64,000 nucleotides of DNA from Acuticoccus sp051016205 (GTDB lineage: Bacteria; Pseudomonadota; Alphaproteobacteria; Rhizobiales; Amorphaceae): NCBI GenBank assembly GCA_051016205.1, contig CP136534.1:1178001-1242000 (forward strand), given 5' to 3'. Under the pieces are notes generated by a model. The model did no database searches and had not been told where the DNA came from. It was given only the letters and a program-made list of their open reading frames with translations. The stretch's first letter is position 1. Every line of letters begins with the position of its first letter. Of this stretch, positions 16,983-27,598 are shown one piece after another. The position numbers and the translations under genes were made by a program.

Positions 16983-16985
16983 CGT

Positions 16986-17190
16986 TGTCCGAGCGAAAAT
17001 GGCTCGGCACGCCGCGCAAGATGAACAGGTCTGACAGGACATCGATCACGTCAGCGCTCTTCAGTCGGCGGCCAACTCGGATCGCGAGACACGCGTGGGC
17101 GAACGCGTCGACCACATTCAGCATGCGATACGTCCGTCCGTCATGGGTGCGATCCTCCATGAAATCATACGACCACACATGGTTCGGCAG
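16986..17190 (-). pseudogene. IS3-family transposase OrfB, central part (split)
   Basis: Minus-strand reading gives PNHVWSYDFMEDRTHDGRTY then MLNVVDAFAHACLAIRVGR and LFILRGVPSHFRSDN, the DDE-core start of an IS3-family transposase with the first two catalytic Asp. The frame breaks exactly at the IS1111-type insertion and resumes at 15337 with GPEF. The 5' end joins a methyltransferase fragment near 17190, so the N-terminal part and OrfA are absent. Confidence 0.8.
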
Positions 17191-17495
17191 CGGCCGTGTT
17201 GGCCGAGTTCCCAGCTGTTGACGTGTTCTGCGGTGCCAACCTTGAACGCAAAGATGAGCTCATGGCGCGAGCGTTAGAAGGTGCCCGTGCCGCCATTGTC
17301 TTTGGCCCATACTACGAGGGTATTGAGCTCTGAATACACGCCCTCACCAGCCGCCAATACCTTGCCCATGTGGAGCCAGTCCATACAAACAAAGTGAATG
17401 GCAATATCGATGCTGTGGTCGCAGAGGTTGCCAAACGCGGTCCGCAGGAACGCGACGAACTCTGGCACGATCATTTCGCGCGAAGCCATCAAAAC
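17190..17495 (-). pseudogene. site-specific DNA methyltransferase fragment
   Basis: Minus-strand reading gives EFVAFLRTAFGNLCDHSID, AIHFVCMDWLHMGKVLAAG, SELNTLVVWAKDNGG, then RSRHELIFAFKVGTAEHVNS and ELGQHGRCRT. These are the middle blocks of the ParB-associated N4/N6 DNA methyltransferases common on phages and plasmids of Alphaproteobacteria. A TAA at 17274-17276 stands where the family has Tyr (F-Y-R-S), and both ends are lost: the 3' side joins the IS3 fragment. It is inactive and shows that older mobile DNA lies under the insertion sequences. Confidence 0.65.
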
Positions 17496-18832
17496 TCACA
17501 GTGCTGGATGCCGCCCTTGCTTGCTGACGATCCCTTCGCATTCGCGATCCCATTCGTCCGCCCCGTCACGCGGCCGAAACTCCAAACGGCCCGTGTTGTC
17601 TCGGATCCACCATTGCACCGCGCACACCTCATCTCGCGAGTGTCCTGCAGAAGTTGGCAACGCCCTTGACGATCTGCGTCCGGTCGCCAGCCGAACCGCG
17701 CGCATCTTCTGAAGGTTCCCAGCGAGGAGGGACAGATGCCCTTCGGCCTCCTCCAGCACCTTCGCAAAAACGCGGATCAGATGACCTGACACTGGGTTGC
17801 GTCCGTCATGCCAAATATCGTTCGGATAATGCGGCGAGATGGGTCCTCCGCCATCCTCTCTCGCCGTTCGCCCGGACGATCCTTCTGGCTCATCCCGAGC
17901 GCTTTGTGCGCCCCCGCGATCGCTCGGCCGAATGGTTTTTCGCTCACTACCACGCACTTCTCCTCGCAAATCTGCAGCCCTACACCATTCGGACGCTCGT
18001 CAATAGCCTTCCACCTCAGGGTCAAGACCGAGACTGACCACGACAGGGGTTCGCTTGCCTGAAACCGCAAATTCTTGAGTTGCCAGCAAAGTGATTGGCC
18101 ACGGCTCCGCCCCAATGGTCCCTTCGCACCTTCTTCCGGATATGCATGCTTTAGGATTGCGGGCCGAGAAAAACGCCGCTGCGGCGGTCGGACGGCGCCA
18201 CGCCTGGTACGAACTCGTCGTGCCGAGCCGCGCATGTGGCCCAAGACCTGCGTTGCCCACTGAATTTGTGGCCCGGGCATCCATCTCATCCCCATGGCTC
18301 GGCCGTTGCGATGAGCCACAAAACCGTCCGCTTCGAAGTCGCTTCCCACGTCCAACAGGCGCTGGTGGGGGAGAGTTCGGTTGGCATGCCACTTGCTTTC
18401 GCCGCACAAGCATCAATACCAGAGGGTCGTCAAAGCCATTGCAGTGCCTTGCGTTGCACCGCAAAAGTGCTAAAAATTCGCCTTATATATTCCATTTCAA
18501 TGCGAAAATGGCGGCGGGAGTGAATCGCTTATGTGGGAAAGGGCCGAGCTTAAGCGAAACGCACGTTTCCCCGCTATTGGACATGCTCGAGAAGTAATGC
18601 GATGAACGTCATAAGTCTCTCACTCTAGTGCCGGGTAAGCGAAGCTCACAGTGCTATTCCATAAACTTCGCAACGCGTCTCTACGGCGCACGAGCATCGT
18701 ATATGTTTCAAGTAAAGCGATTATAGAGAAGATTTATTGTCCATCTTTTAGTTGTGAAGACGCAGGCCAGTCGGAAAATATCCTTTGTGCTGGCGTCTTA
18801 CCCACAAGTCACCAAATCGAAAGTCGTGCCCG
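17496..18832. other. degenerate region followed by AT-rich leader of the polyketide synthase gene
   Basis: From 17496 to about 18450 several frames are open on both strands. One minus-strand frame (to 17969) might be remnant coding sequence upstream of the methyltransferase, but I recognise no family and would not call a gene. From about 18470 the composition turns AT-rich, with stretches such as CCTTATATATTCC and TTATAGAGAAGATTTATTG, quite unlike the surroundings. This is a plausible promoter and leader for the synthase gene at 18833. No clear -35/-10 pair or operator could be fixed by eye. Confidence 0.4.
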
Positions 18833-21800
18833 ATGAACACCATGCCCCTCAGTACTCCTCGCATTGATGCAACGTCCTCCTTGCCGAAAGGGGGGGATCT
18901 GGCCGTCATCGGTTGTGGCCTTCGACTGCCGGGCAACCTTCACTCGCTTGATGATCTTTGGGATTTTCTTATCCGTGGCGGTGATGGCATACGGGATCTT
19001 CCCGAAGGTCGTTGGGCAAATGACCTTTATGATCCGCGGCCACGCCCAGGTCGCACATATGTCAAGCGCGCCGGCTACGTCGACGGGCTTGAACTGATAG
19101 ATCCATCATTCCTCGGATGCTCACCGCGGGAAGCAACGCAGATCGACCCACAGCAACGCCTTCTCATCGAGACAGCATTCGAAGCGTTGGAGAACGCCGG
19201 TGAGCCGCTGAACAAGCTCTCCAAATCACGCACGGGCGTCTTCGTCGGGATCTCGTCCAACGATTATATTCAGGCGATGAACGACGATGCGAGGCGCGGC
19301 AACGCCTACACCAATAGCGGCGGCGCGCTCAGCATTGCGGCAAACAGAATATCGTACGTCTTCGACCTTCGCGGGCCGAGCCTTGCCATCGACACAGCCT
19401 GTTCTTCGGGCCTGACGGCGTTCGACGTTGCCGTGCGTTCGCTGCGTCAGGGTGCGTGCGAGGTCGCCATCGTGGGCGCGGCGAACGCACTTTTCCGGCC
19501 AGAGCCATTCGTCGGATTCTGCCAAGCGACCATGCTTTCGCCCGCGGCCCAGTGCCGGGCATTCGACGCAGACGGTCAGGGCTTCGTTCGCGCAGAAGGC
19601 GCAGTATCCTTCATTCTAAAACCTCTCGTTGCTGCAAAGCGTGACAGGAACCCGATCCTTGGCGTCATTCGCGGCAGCGACAGCAACAATGATGGGCGCA
19701 CAGGCGGTCTTTCCCTGCCGAGCGGCGAGGCGCAGGCCGAGCTGATCGAGCGCGTCTTCCGCGAACATGGCATCAATGCGAGCGATGTGGCCTATGTGGA
19801 GGCCCACGGCACAGGGACGGCTGCGGGCGATCCCATTGAGGCCGGCGCGATAGGCCGGGCGATCGCTCAGCATCGCAAGGGCGACGACCAGCTGCTCATC
19901 GGCTCGATCAAGTCCAATATCGGCCATCTGGAGCCCGCCTCCGGCCTTGCAGGCCTTGCAAAGGCGCTCCTCTGTCTCAATCACCGCGTCGTGCCAAAGT
20001 CGCTGCACTTCGAGACGCCAAATCCTGCTATCGATTTCGACGGTCTGCGCATCAAAGTCGCCGCGGATGTGGCGCCTTTGCCGGAGACCGACGGGCCGAC
20101 ACTCGTCTGTGTGAACTCGTTCGGTTTTGGCGGGGCAAACGCGCATGTCGTCGTCGCCGAGCCACCGCAGCCGGTACTGCAAGCGCCCAAGGAGGCCGCT
20201 CTTGCGCGCCCGTGGCTGATGGTGTCGTCCCGCTCGTCGGATGCGTTGCGGAGTGCAGCCGCCGATCTCTCTCGCCACATCGATCGGAAAAGGGCATCGG
20301 TCTGTTTGGAAGATCTGTGCGGTAACCTTCTGACGCGGCGCACCTGGCATCCGCACCGAGCCGCCATCTTTGCCGAAACGCTGGAGGACGTTCAACGGGA
20401 ACTTAAAGCCCTCGCCGCAGACGAGGCGTCTGAGAACGTTGTGAGCGGAACGGCACTTCACGACGCGCGCACGGCCTTCGTCTTCACCGGCAATGGTCCG
20501 CAATGGTGGGCCATGGGGCGCGAGCTTTATGCAGCGTCCAACACCTTCCGCACCGCCATCGAAGAGATTGACGCCACGTTTGCGAACGTGTCGGGCCTCA
20601 AACTCATCGATGAGATGATGAAGAGCGAAGCAGACAGCGGCATGGAGCGTACCGAGATCGCACAGCCAGCGCTCTTTGGCGTGCAGGTTGGCCTTGTGCG
20701 TTGTCTTGCCGAGGACGGCGTATTGCCAGAGGCCGCCGTTGGGCACAGCGCCGGTGAACTAGCGGCGGCCTATTGTGCAGGCCTCTTCGATCTTCACACG
20801 ATTGTACGCATTGTATCGGCCCGCAGCGAACAGCAAGGCAAAACCGCCGGTGCAGGCGCAATGGCTGCAATCGGCCTTGCCGTCGAGCCAGCCGCTCAAT
20901 TCATAGCGAATTATGACGGACTCGTGATCGCGGGCGACAACGGACCAGAGGCCGTGTCCGTTGCAGGACCCGTCGCCAGCATTGACGCTTTGGTCGCAAG
21001 GCTGAAAGAAAACGGTGTTTTTGCAACGAAGCTTCGCCTCAACTACGCCTTCCACAGTCCCGCAATGGACCCCATCGAGAGCGACTTCCGCGCCCTTGTC
21101 AGCGATGTGGTGGGCAAGAAGGGGACGATCCCATTCTACTCCACAGTCAGCGGCGCACTGAGCGACGGAAGTGCCATGGACGCCGACTATTGGTGGCGCA
21201 ATCTACGCGATCCGGTGATGTTCCGGCCGGCGATCGCGAACATGTGCAACGACGGCTTTGGTGTTTTCGTGGAGGTGGGGCCGCACCCGAACCTCCTGGG
21301 CTACGTGAAGGCGATTGGGCGGGAGAGCGGCACAAGCGTGCGCCTGGTGGAGACGCTAAAGCGGGACACGGACGAGGTGCGACAGCGTCGCAAAGCGACC
21401 GCCGCCGCCGCCGTCGCCGGTGCAAGCCTCGATTTCACGGCGCAGTTCCCGGAGCCGGTCCCTGTCATGCCGTTGCCGACCTATCCCTGGCAGCGCGAGC
21501 ATCAATTCAACAGGCCGCAGCCGCGTGCATCCGTTCCAGCGCTTGCCACGGGACACAAGCTCCTTGGAAGCCGCATCTCGCTCGCAAAGGACGTTTGGCA
21601 CCAGGACATCGCGCTATCGCGGATGCCTTTTATCGCCGATCACGTTATCCGCGATACGGTCCTCTTCCCCGCCGCAGGCTTCTTCGAGGTGGCGGTCGCG
21701 GCGGGCAGGTCCTCCGGGCTTGAAGAAACCGTCGAGCTTAGAGCGGTGCGTATCGAAAAGGCGTTCGCGCTCGACCACGAACGCGAGGCGCTGCTGCAGA

Positions 21801-24800
21801 CATTCTTCGACCGCACTGATCACAGCCTTTCGATCCGAAGCCGTACCATCGGCAACACCACCGACCACGCGAGCGACGGAGAGACCGAGCCTTTCACCGA
21901 ACATATGCGGGCCGTGCTGGAGCATCGACCGCGAGGCAAGGAACGCGTCGTCGATCAAGATGCGATCCGTGCAGGCCTTTCTCGGGGGGTGCGCTCGCAG
22001 GACGAGCACTACGCGATGACAGCTGCTCGGGGCCTGAACTACGGTCCGGACTTTCGTACGGTCGACGCGCTCCACATGGGCGAGGGCGAAGTTCTGGTAG
22101 AGCTCACACGCCGCACGGAGGCGGGAGCCGCCTTCAACCTCGACCCGACGGTGGTGGACGGTGCGCTTCAGGCGATGATTGGGCTCATCGATCGCTCCGG
22201 CGACAAACGCCTCTTCGTACCGGTGCAGCTTGACCGCCTCATCGTGGAGGGATCGACACGCGAGCATGAAAGCGTGTTCGCGCATGTGGTCGCGCGCGGG
22301 GCGAACCATTTCTATCTCAGCGCTGACATCGTCCTTTTCGCGCCCGATGGCACCATCATTGCCGAGCTCTTGGGCATGCAAGTGCGCTCTGTCGGTGCAG
22401 GCGGCGCGGATGAAACCCTGCTCCTCAGCCATTCGCTGAAGCCGCTGCGTTCGTTCGGCACTGCGCTCGACGCGAACGATCCTGCCGCGCTTTTGGTGGA
22501 TGCTCCACTGTCGCCCCGCGCGCAGACTCGGCGCCGGATCATGGCGCGTTACGACACCGAATTGGAGATGCTGACGGCGACCTTCACCGCCTCCACCTTC
22601 CACACGTTGACGGGCGGCACGCCCTTCACGGTGGAGCGGCTTGTCGCCGATGGCGCCGTCGCGGAAACCCAGGCCCGGTACGCCAATGCCGTCCTCAGCC
22701 ATGCCGTCAGTCGAGGCACTGTTTTGCGCGAAAGCGACACAACGCTTCGCACGCCGACGCCCCAAGATCCACGCGGGATGCTGCAAACTTGTTTGCGGCA
22801 ATACCCAGCTTACAGCGCTGAGCTCTTCCTCACTGCGCGGATCTGGACGCACCATGCAGCCCTTCTTTCGGGCGAGCAGTCGGTGCTCGACATACTTTTC
22901 CCCCGCGCCGGCAGCCCGGCTATGGAGCAGATCTACGATCAGGGCTTTACCTCGCTTGAGGCCAACGAAGCCATTGCGAACGCTATCGCACGGCACGTGG
23001 AGCGCCTTGGGTTGAGCCGTCCGGTCAAGATCCTCGAAGTGGGAGGCGGAACCGGCGGGACAACGACGCATATCTTGAACGCCGTCGATACGAGCCGCGT
23101 GGACTACCTTTTCACCGATATATCGCCGGACTTTCTGGGCGGTGCGGAACGCCGTTTCAGCGCCGTGCCTGGCTTCCGCACGGGCCTTCTCGACCTTTCC
23201 GAAGGTGCACAAGTCGACGTGCTCGGCGGGCCGTTCGATATCATCGTCGGCGCCAACGTGGTCCACGCGACGCCGGATGTGCGCAAGAGCTTATCCACTC
23301 TTCGCAGCCTCCTGCGCGACAACGGCATCCTTGGCCTCGTGGAGATCGAGCCGCATGGATACTTCGATTTTGTGTTCGGCCTCCTTCCTGATCTTTGGAC
23401 ATTCACGGACAATAACGACCGGACCGACAACGCACTCATCCGCGGGGAACATTGGCGGGAGATCCTGAGCGCGGAAGGATTTGCAGACGTTGCGCTGTGG
23501 TCGGACGCGAGCAATCATGCCCCTGCTGCCTGCTCAGTGCTTCTGGGCCGGAAGGCAGAAGGGGCGATCGAGATCGCCACACACGGCGCCGCCGAAGATG
23601 CCGAAGAGGCTAGCGGTGACGCGGGAGAATTTTGGCTGCTTGTCGATTGCGGCACGAACTCCGACTTCACGGACGGGCTTGCCGATAAGGTTTGCGCGGG
23701 GGGCGATACGGTGTCCCGCGTGCGGGTCCGGTCAGAGAATACGGCCGACGACGAAACGGTGATCGCCGCCGACGACGCAGCAGCATGGGAAAGCCTTTGC
23801 CGCGATGTCTCGTCTGCGCCGCCTGCCCGCATCGTGGTCGTCGCGCCGAAGACAAGCCCCGCAGACGTGCCTTGCGACGATGAAGGTTGGCCGCTCGTCG
23901 CTCTCCTGAAGGCCGCAAACGCAGCGGACTGGAGCGCGGCGCCTCGCCTCGACATTGTCACCGAAAATGTGCTCACCGAAACGGACGCAAACCTTGCCGG
24001 TGGCTGTTATTGGGCTGTTGGCCGCACCATAGTCAACGAACAATCCAACTGGCATTGCCGGCGAGCCGATTGGGACGGTTCAGCAGCGGCTTGCGAGCGC
24101 CTTTACGACTGGCTGACAGGTGCCCCCGGTTCAACCGTTGGCATTGGCGACAATGTTGACGAGTTGCGCTTCACAGAGGATGGGATCTTCGCCAATGTCG
24201 TCGGACCGGTACCGGATGGATCAGGGGTGCCGGGGAAGGACGAGGATGTTGCCTTTGCGGTCACGCTGAAAGCCCAAGGTTCCATCGACAACCTCGTCCT
24301 TCGCCGCCTGACACCTGCGCCGAACCCCGCAAAGGGGATGGTCGAGGTGGCGATGAAATCCGCTGGCCTCAACTTCAAAGACGTGATCCTCGCGCTCGGG
24401 ATGCTTCCGCCCGAACTCCTGAAGGATAGCGAAGCCGGTCCGCTGATGGGTCTTGAAGGTGCTGGCATCGTCAGCCGCGTCGGCCCTGAGGTGACGAATC
24501 TTGCTGTCGGCGACCGCGTGATGCTGATGGCGGAAGGATGCTTTGCCTCTCACGTGACGCTGCCCGAGCACGCCGTGCAACCCATGCCGGACGAGTGGTC
24601 TTTCGACGAGGCCGCGACGCTTCCAGTGGTCGGACTTACGGTCGTCTATGCGCTCGACATCGTGGCTCGCCTGAAGCCAGGCGAGACCATTCTCGTGCAT
24701 GGTGGTGCCGGTGGCATCGGTCTGATGGCAATCCAGTATGCGAAATCCATCGGTGCGAAGATCATCGCGACGGCAGGTTCGCCAGAAAAGCGGGACATCC

Positions 24801-27598
24801 TCTCGCTTCTGGGCGTTGATTGCATCTCCGATTCCAGAACGCTGAGATTCGAGGAGGACGTTTGGGCCTTTACGGAGGGCAAGGGCGTTGACGTGGTTCT
24901 CAACTCGCTTGCCGGCGACGCGATGCTTGCATCGCTGGAGCTGTTGAAGCCGTTCGGTCGCTTCGTGGAGATCGGAAAGCGCGACTTTGAGCAAAACAGC
25001 CGCGTCAGCCTAAAACTTCTTGAAGACAACATCTCCTACTTCGCCGTCGATCTTACGTTCTTGCCGCACCAGCGGCCCGACCTCTTCGTGGAAGCTTGGG
25101 ATCGGCTTCTTGCAGCATGCCAGAGCGGAGCGATCCGCCCACTCGCCTATCGCACCTATCGGTTGACGAACCTGACAGACGCGCTGCGACTCATGCAGGG
25201 GGGGCGCCACGTTGGCAAGCTCGTCCTCGATCTTGACCGGAAAAACGCGCCGATCGAGCCGTTGCCAAAAGGACCTTCCGCCATCTCCAGTGACGGTGTG
25301 CACCTGATCACCGGCGGGCTTGGGGGCATCGGCCTCAAGATTGCACTTTGGATGGCAGAGCGTGGGGCGACGAAAATCGCGCTTGTGGGGCGTAAGGGCG
25401 TCACGACCGAGGCCCAAGCGAAGGATATTGCCCAAGTTGAGGCTGCCGGCGCACAGGTTCTTGTCATCAAAGCGGACGTGTCGGACGCAGAACAAGTGAG
25501 CGAGCTGATCGCAGACCTAGAGGCGAGCGAAGGCGAGATCCGCGGGATTATGCACGCAGTCCTCGTTCTCGACGACAGTTTGATGACGAATATGACGCAC
25601 GAAGCGTTTCAAAAGGTCATGCGGCCGAAGGTGCTAGGCGCACAGTATCTGCATGAAGGAACGAAGGGCAAATCTCTCGATTACTTTGTCGTGTTCTCGT
25701 CACTCGCGAACGTCTTGGGCAACCCCGGCCAGAGCAACTATGTGGCCGCTAACGCCTACCTTGAGCAATTGATCCTCGCCCGTCGCGGGAGGGGATTGCC
25801 AGGGCTTGCCCTTGAGCTCGGCGCTGTGGCCGATGCGGGCGTTCTGGAACGGGATGCTGAACTCCGCGCCAATGTGAATAAGACCATTGGCGGGGCGATC
25901 ACCGTTGCCGGCATCTTGGATACACTCGATGCGAATCTGGAATCGGGTCCGGCCGTCACAGCCGTCATCAATGCCTCCGGTCGGTTCGTCGGCCCGATCA
26001 TGCAGACCGCACGCGCCGAAGCCCTCGCCGGACAGATCGACGATCAGCAGGGTGCGAGCGGTGAGCGTATCGACTTCAACGCCGTTCCTTCCGACGAGCG
26101 GCTCGGCTTGATGGAGAAGGTGCTCATCCAAGCGATTGCAAAGGCGCTCGGGGCAAAAGAAAGCCGAATCGACCCTGAGCGTTCACTGTCCGAGGCCGGG
26201 CTCGACTCTCTCATGGCGGTCGAGTTCGCAATGGCCGTCGAGCAGAAGATCGGCATATCGATCCCGCCCTCCGAGCTCACCAAAGATCGGAGCCTACGGG
26301 AGCTGGCCGGCGCGCTTCTCGTCAGCCTCAATGTGGAGGTAACGGCAGGCGAGGACGAATCCAACGCAGAGGCAATGTCCGAAGCTGACCTGATGCAGGC
26401 TGACGCAACGCTCTGCGACGATTTTGTCGTAGAACGGCCTGCGCCGGAAGTTCCAGTGCGCGAGCGCAGTGCGATACTCCTCACGGGCGCCACAGGTTTC
26501 CTGGGGGCCTTTATCCTGAACGAGCTCATCGAAAAGGGGGCCCGTCGTATCATCTGCCTTGGACGTGGCCGCGACAACGCCCATGCCCGAGAGCGCATCC
26601 TCCAGACACTGCAGAAATCGAACCTTCCTGCGGCCGCAGCGCAGGTGGGCGACCGGATTGAGGTGATAGCCGGCGACCTAGTGGGCGAGGGCTTCGGTCT
26701 CTCCAAGGACGAGATGGCACGCCTTTCGGAGGACGTGGACCTTGTGATTCACAATGCGGCCGATGTGAACTTCCTCAGCAGCTACGAGGAGATGCGCACC
26801 ACGAACGTCAAGAGCGTTCAACAGTTTCTAGAGTTTTGCCGCACGGGTCGGCCCAAGGCGTTCCAGTTCGTGTCGACCCTGCGGATCTTCGTGCGGCTCG
26901 ACCAAATTGAGGAAAGCGACATCAATGAAGGGGTGGCGCCCTGGCTCCCGCCGGAGGACGAAGGTGGTTATGTGAAGACCAAGTGGGTCGCCGACACTTT
27001 GGTGCGTGAGGCGCGCGATCGCGGTTTGACGGCCGGCATCTACCGTCCGTCATTCGTCATCGGTCGCACCACTGACGGCTTCTCTAACGTCTCCGATCTT
27101 GGGTCTGCGCTTGCAAGGTTCGCCCTCGACACGGGGATGCTCCCCAATGTGGAGGTGGCGCTTCCCGTGATCCCTGTCGATATCGCGGCGCGACGCATTG
27201 TTGCGTTCATTGATACGCCGGGGGCTCAGTCGGCGAACTACCACATCACCGACTGGCCAGCGCTTTCCATGGAAGATATCCGGCACATCAGCGAAGAAAA
27301 TGGCGCCGCGGTGGAACTCCTACCGGTGGATACCTTCGTGGAGAAGGCGCTCGACTTCTTCGAGGCCAATCCAGGGCACCCGGCGATCTGGCTCCCCGTG
27401 TTTTTCGCGAGCGGGGCGGCGAACAACACACTCGGCTCGAAATTGAGCGCGCCGGTGCTGCCTGTGGACGACGATGGCGCTGCCGGCGCCGGCCGCGCAA
27501 CGCTTGGCCGGATGGTCCATTGGTTCAGGGAAGAGACACGCGCATCGCAGAAGGCGCGATCGCCTGCCCGAACACTGGAAAGCACAGGTCAGGAGTAG
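18833..27598 (+). CDS. single-module highly reducing type I polyketide synthase with terminal thioester reductase
   Basis: A 2921-aa megasynthase. Domains in order: KS (Cys in DTACSSGL near residue 189, His in EAHGTGT near 323, His in NIGHLEPASG); AT (GHSAGE near 636); DH (DHVIRDTVLFP near 936, Asp in VVDGAL near 1106; the usual HxxxGxxxxP has Asp for Gly); C-methyltransferase (LEVGGGTGG near 1401); ER (HGGAGGIGL near 1955); KR (ITGGLGGIG near 2157, Tyr in SNYVAANAY near 2302); ACP (GLDSL near 2456); and a Lys2-type NAD-dependent reductase (LTGATGFLG near 2548, Y-x-x-x-K in YVKTKW near 2712). All reducing domains look intact, so one module could act iteratively to give a methyl-branched, saturated chain released as aldehyde or alcohol. 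An upstream TTG (18785) is an alternative start. It is convergent with a sulfotransferase gene, overlapping by 10 bp. Domain calls are firm; iteration and product are inferred. Confidence 0.95.
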   Translation: MNTMPLSTPRIDATSSLPKGGDLAVIGCGLRLPGNLHSLDDLWDFLIRGGDGIRDLPEGRWANDLYDPRPRPGRTYVKRAGYVDGLELIDPSFLGCSPREATQIDPQQRLLIETAFEALENAGEPLNKLSKSRTGVFVGISSNDYIQAMNDDARRGNAYTNSGGALSIAANRISYVFDLRGPSLAIDTACSSGLTAFDVAVRSLRQGACEVAIVGAANALFRPEPFVGFCQATMLSPAAQCRAFDADGQGFVRAEGAVSFILKPLVAAKRDRNPILGVIRGSDSNNDGRTGGLSLPSGEAQAELIERVFREHGINASDVAYVEAHGTGTAAGDPIEAGAIGRAIAQHRKGDDQLLIGSIKSNIGHLEPASGLAGLAKALLCLNHRVVPKSLHFETPNPAIDFDGLRIKVAADVAPLPETDGPTLVCVNSFGFGGANAHVVVAEPPQPVLQAPKEAALARPWLMVSSRSSDALRSAAADLSRHIDRKRASVCLEDLCGNLLTRRTWHPHRAAIFAETLEDVQRELKALAADEASENVVSGTALHDARTAFVFTGNGPQWWAMGRELYAASNTFRTAIEEIDATFANVSGLKLIDEMMKSEADSGMERTEIAQPALFGVQVGLVRCLAEDGVLPEAAVGHSAGELAAAYCAGLFDLHTIVRIVSARSEQQGKTAGAGAMAAIGLAVEPAAQFIANYDGLVIAGDNGPEAVSVAGPVASIDALVARLKENGVFATKLRLNYAFHSPAMDPIESDFRALVSDVVGKKGTIPFYSTVSGALSDGSAMDADYWWRNLRDPVMFRPAIANMCNDGFGVFVEVGPHPNLLGYVKAIGRESGTSVRLVETLKRDTDEVRQRRKATAAAAVAGASLDFTAQFPEPVPVMPLPTYPWQREHQFNRPQPRASVPALATGHKLLGSRISLAKDVWHQDIALSRMPFIADHVIRDTVLFPAAGFFEVAVAAGRSSGLEETVELRAVRIEKAFALDHEREALLQTFFDRTDHSLSIRSRTIGNTTDHASDGETEPFTEHMRAVLEHRPRGKERVVDQDAIRAGLSRGVRSQDEHYAMTAARGLNYGPDFRTVDALHMGEGEVLVELTRRTEAGAAFNLDPTVVDGALQAMIGLIDRSGDKRLFVPVQLDRLIVEGSTREHESVFAHVVARGANHFYLSADIVLFAPDGTIIAELLGMQVRSVGAGGADETLLLSHSLKPLRSFGTALDANDPAALLVDAPLSPRAQTRRRIMARYDTELEMLTATFTASTFHTLTGGTPFTVERLVADGAVAETQARYANAVLSHAVSRGTVLRESDTTLRTPTPQDPRGMLQTCLRQYPAYSAELFLTARIWTHHAALLSGEQSVLDILFPRAGSPAMEQIYDQGFTSLEANEAIANAIARHVERLGLSRPVKILEVGGGTGGTTTHILNAVDTSRVDYLFTDISPDFLGGAERRFSAVPGFRTGLLDLSEGAQVDVLGGPFDIIVGANVVHATPDVRKSLSTLRSLLRDNGILGLVEIEPHGYFDFVFGLLPDLWTFTDNNDRTDNALIRGEHWREILSAEGFADVALWSDASNHAPAACSVLLGRKAEGAIEIATHGAAEDAEEASGDAGEFWLLVDCGTNSDFTDGLADKVCAGGDTVSRVRVRSENTADDETVIAADDAAAWESLCRDVSSAPPARIVVVAPKTSPADVPCDDEGWPLVALLKAANAADWSAAPRLDIVTENVLTETDANLAGGCYWAVGRTIVNEQSNWHCRRADWDGSAAACERLYDWLTGAPGSTVGIGDNVDELRFTEDGIFANVVGPVPDGSGVPGKDEDVAFAVTLKAQGSIDNLVLRRLTPAPNPAKGMVEVAMKSAGLNFKDVILALGMLPPELLKDSEAGPLMGLEGAGIVSRVGPEVTNLAVGDRVMLMAEGCFASHVTLPEHAVQPMPDEWSFDEAATLPVVGLTVVYALDIVARLKPGETILVHGGAGGIGLMAIQYAKSIGAKIIATAGSPEKRDILSLLGVDCISDSRTLRFEEDVWAFTEGKGVDVVLNSLAGDAMLASLELLKPFGRFVEIGKRDFEQNSRVSLKLLEDNISYFAVDLTFLPHQRPDLFVEAWDRLLAACQSGAIRPLAYRTYRLTNLTDALRLMQGGRHVGKLVLDLDRKNAPIEPLPKGPSAISSDGVHLITGGLGGIGLKIALWMAERGATKIALVGRKGVTTEAQAKDIAQVEAAGAQVLVIKADVSDAEQVSELIADLEASEGEIRGIMHAVLVLDDSLMTNMTHEAFQKVMRPKVLGAQYLHEGTKGKSLDYFVVFSSLANVLGNPGQSNYVAANAYLEQLILARRGRGLPGLALELGAVADAGVLERDAELRANVNKTIGGAITVAGILDTLDANLESGPAVTAVINASGRFVGPIMQTARAEALAGQIDDQQGASGERIDFNAVPSDERLGLMEKVLIQAIAKALGAKESRIDPERSLSEAGLDSLMAVEFAMAVEQKIGISIPPSELTKDRSLRELAGALLVSLNVEVTAGEDESNAEAMSEADLMQADATLCDDFVVERPAPEVPVRERSAILLTGATGFLGAFILNELIEKGARRIICLGRGRDNAHARERILQTLQKSNLPAAAAQVGDRIEVIAGDLVGEGFGLSKDEMARLSEDVDLVIHNAADVNFLSSYEEMRTTNVKSVQQFLEFCRTGRPKAFQFVSTLRIFVRLDQIEESDINEGVAPWLPPEDEGGYVKTKWVADTLVREARDRGLTAGIYRPSFVIGRTTDGFSNVSDLGSALARFALDTGMLPNVEVALPVIPVDIAARRIVAFIDTPGAQSANYHITDWPALSMEDIRHISEENGAAVELLPVDTFVEKALDFFEANPGHPAIWLPVFFASGAANNTLGSKLSAPVLPVDDDGAAGAGRATLGRMVHWFREETRASQKARSPARTLESTGQE

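Larger units (their letters stand above)
15338..16985 (+). mobile_element. IS1111/IS110-type insertion sequence, complete, inside an IS3 transposase gene
   Basis: The ends can be placed by rejoining the host gene. The left flank ends GGGGC-CGT (15340) and the right flank starts CGT-TGTCC (16983). With one CGT the IS3 codons for S-D-N-G-P-E-F are restored. No further target duplication is seen, as expected for this family. TGGGGAAG (15347-15354) and CTTCCCCA (16968-16975) form subterminal inverted repeats, a trait of the IS1111 subgroup. Non-coding ends are 148 bp (left) and about 200 bp (right). Confidence 0.85.

Noticed and set aside
17496..18464. Several open frames of 150-210 codons as genes
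   Set aside because: They overlap on both strands, start without ribosome sites and show no domain; GC-rich DNA gives such frames by chance.
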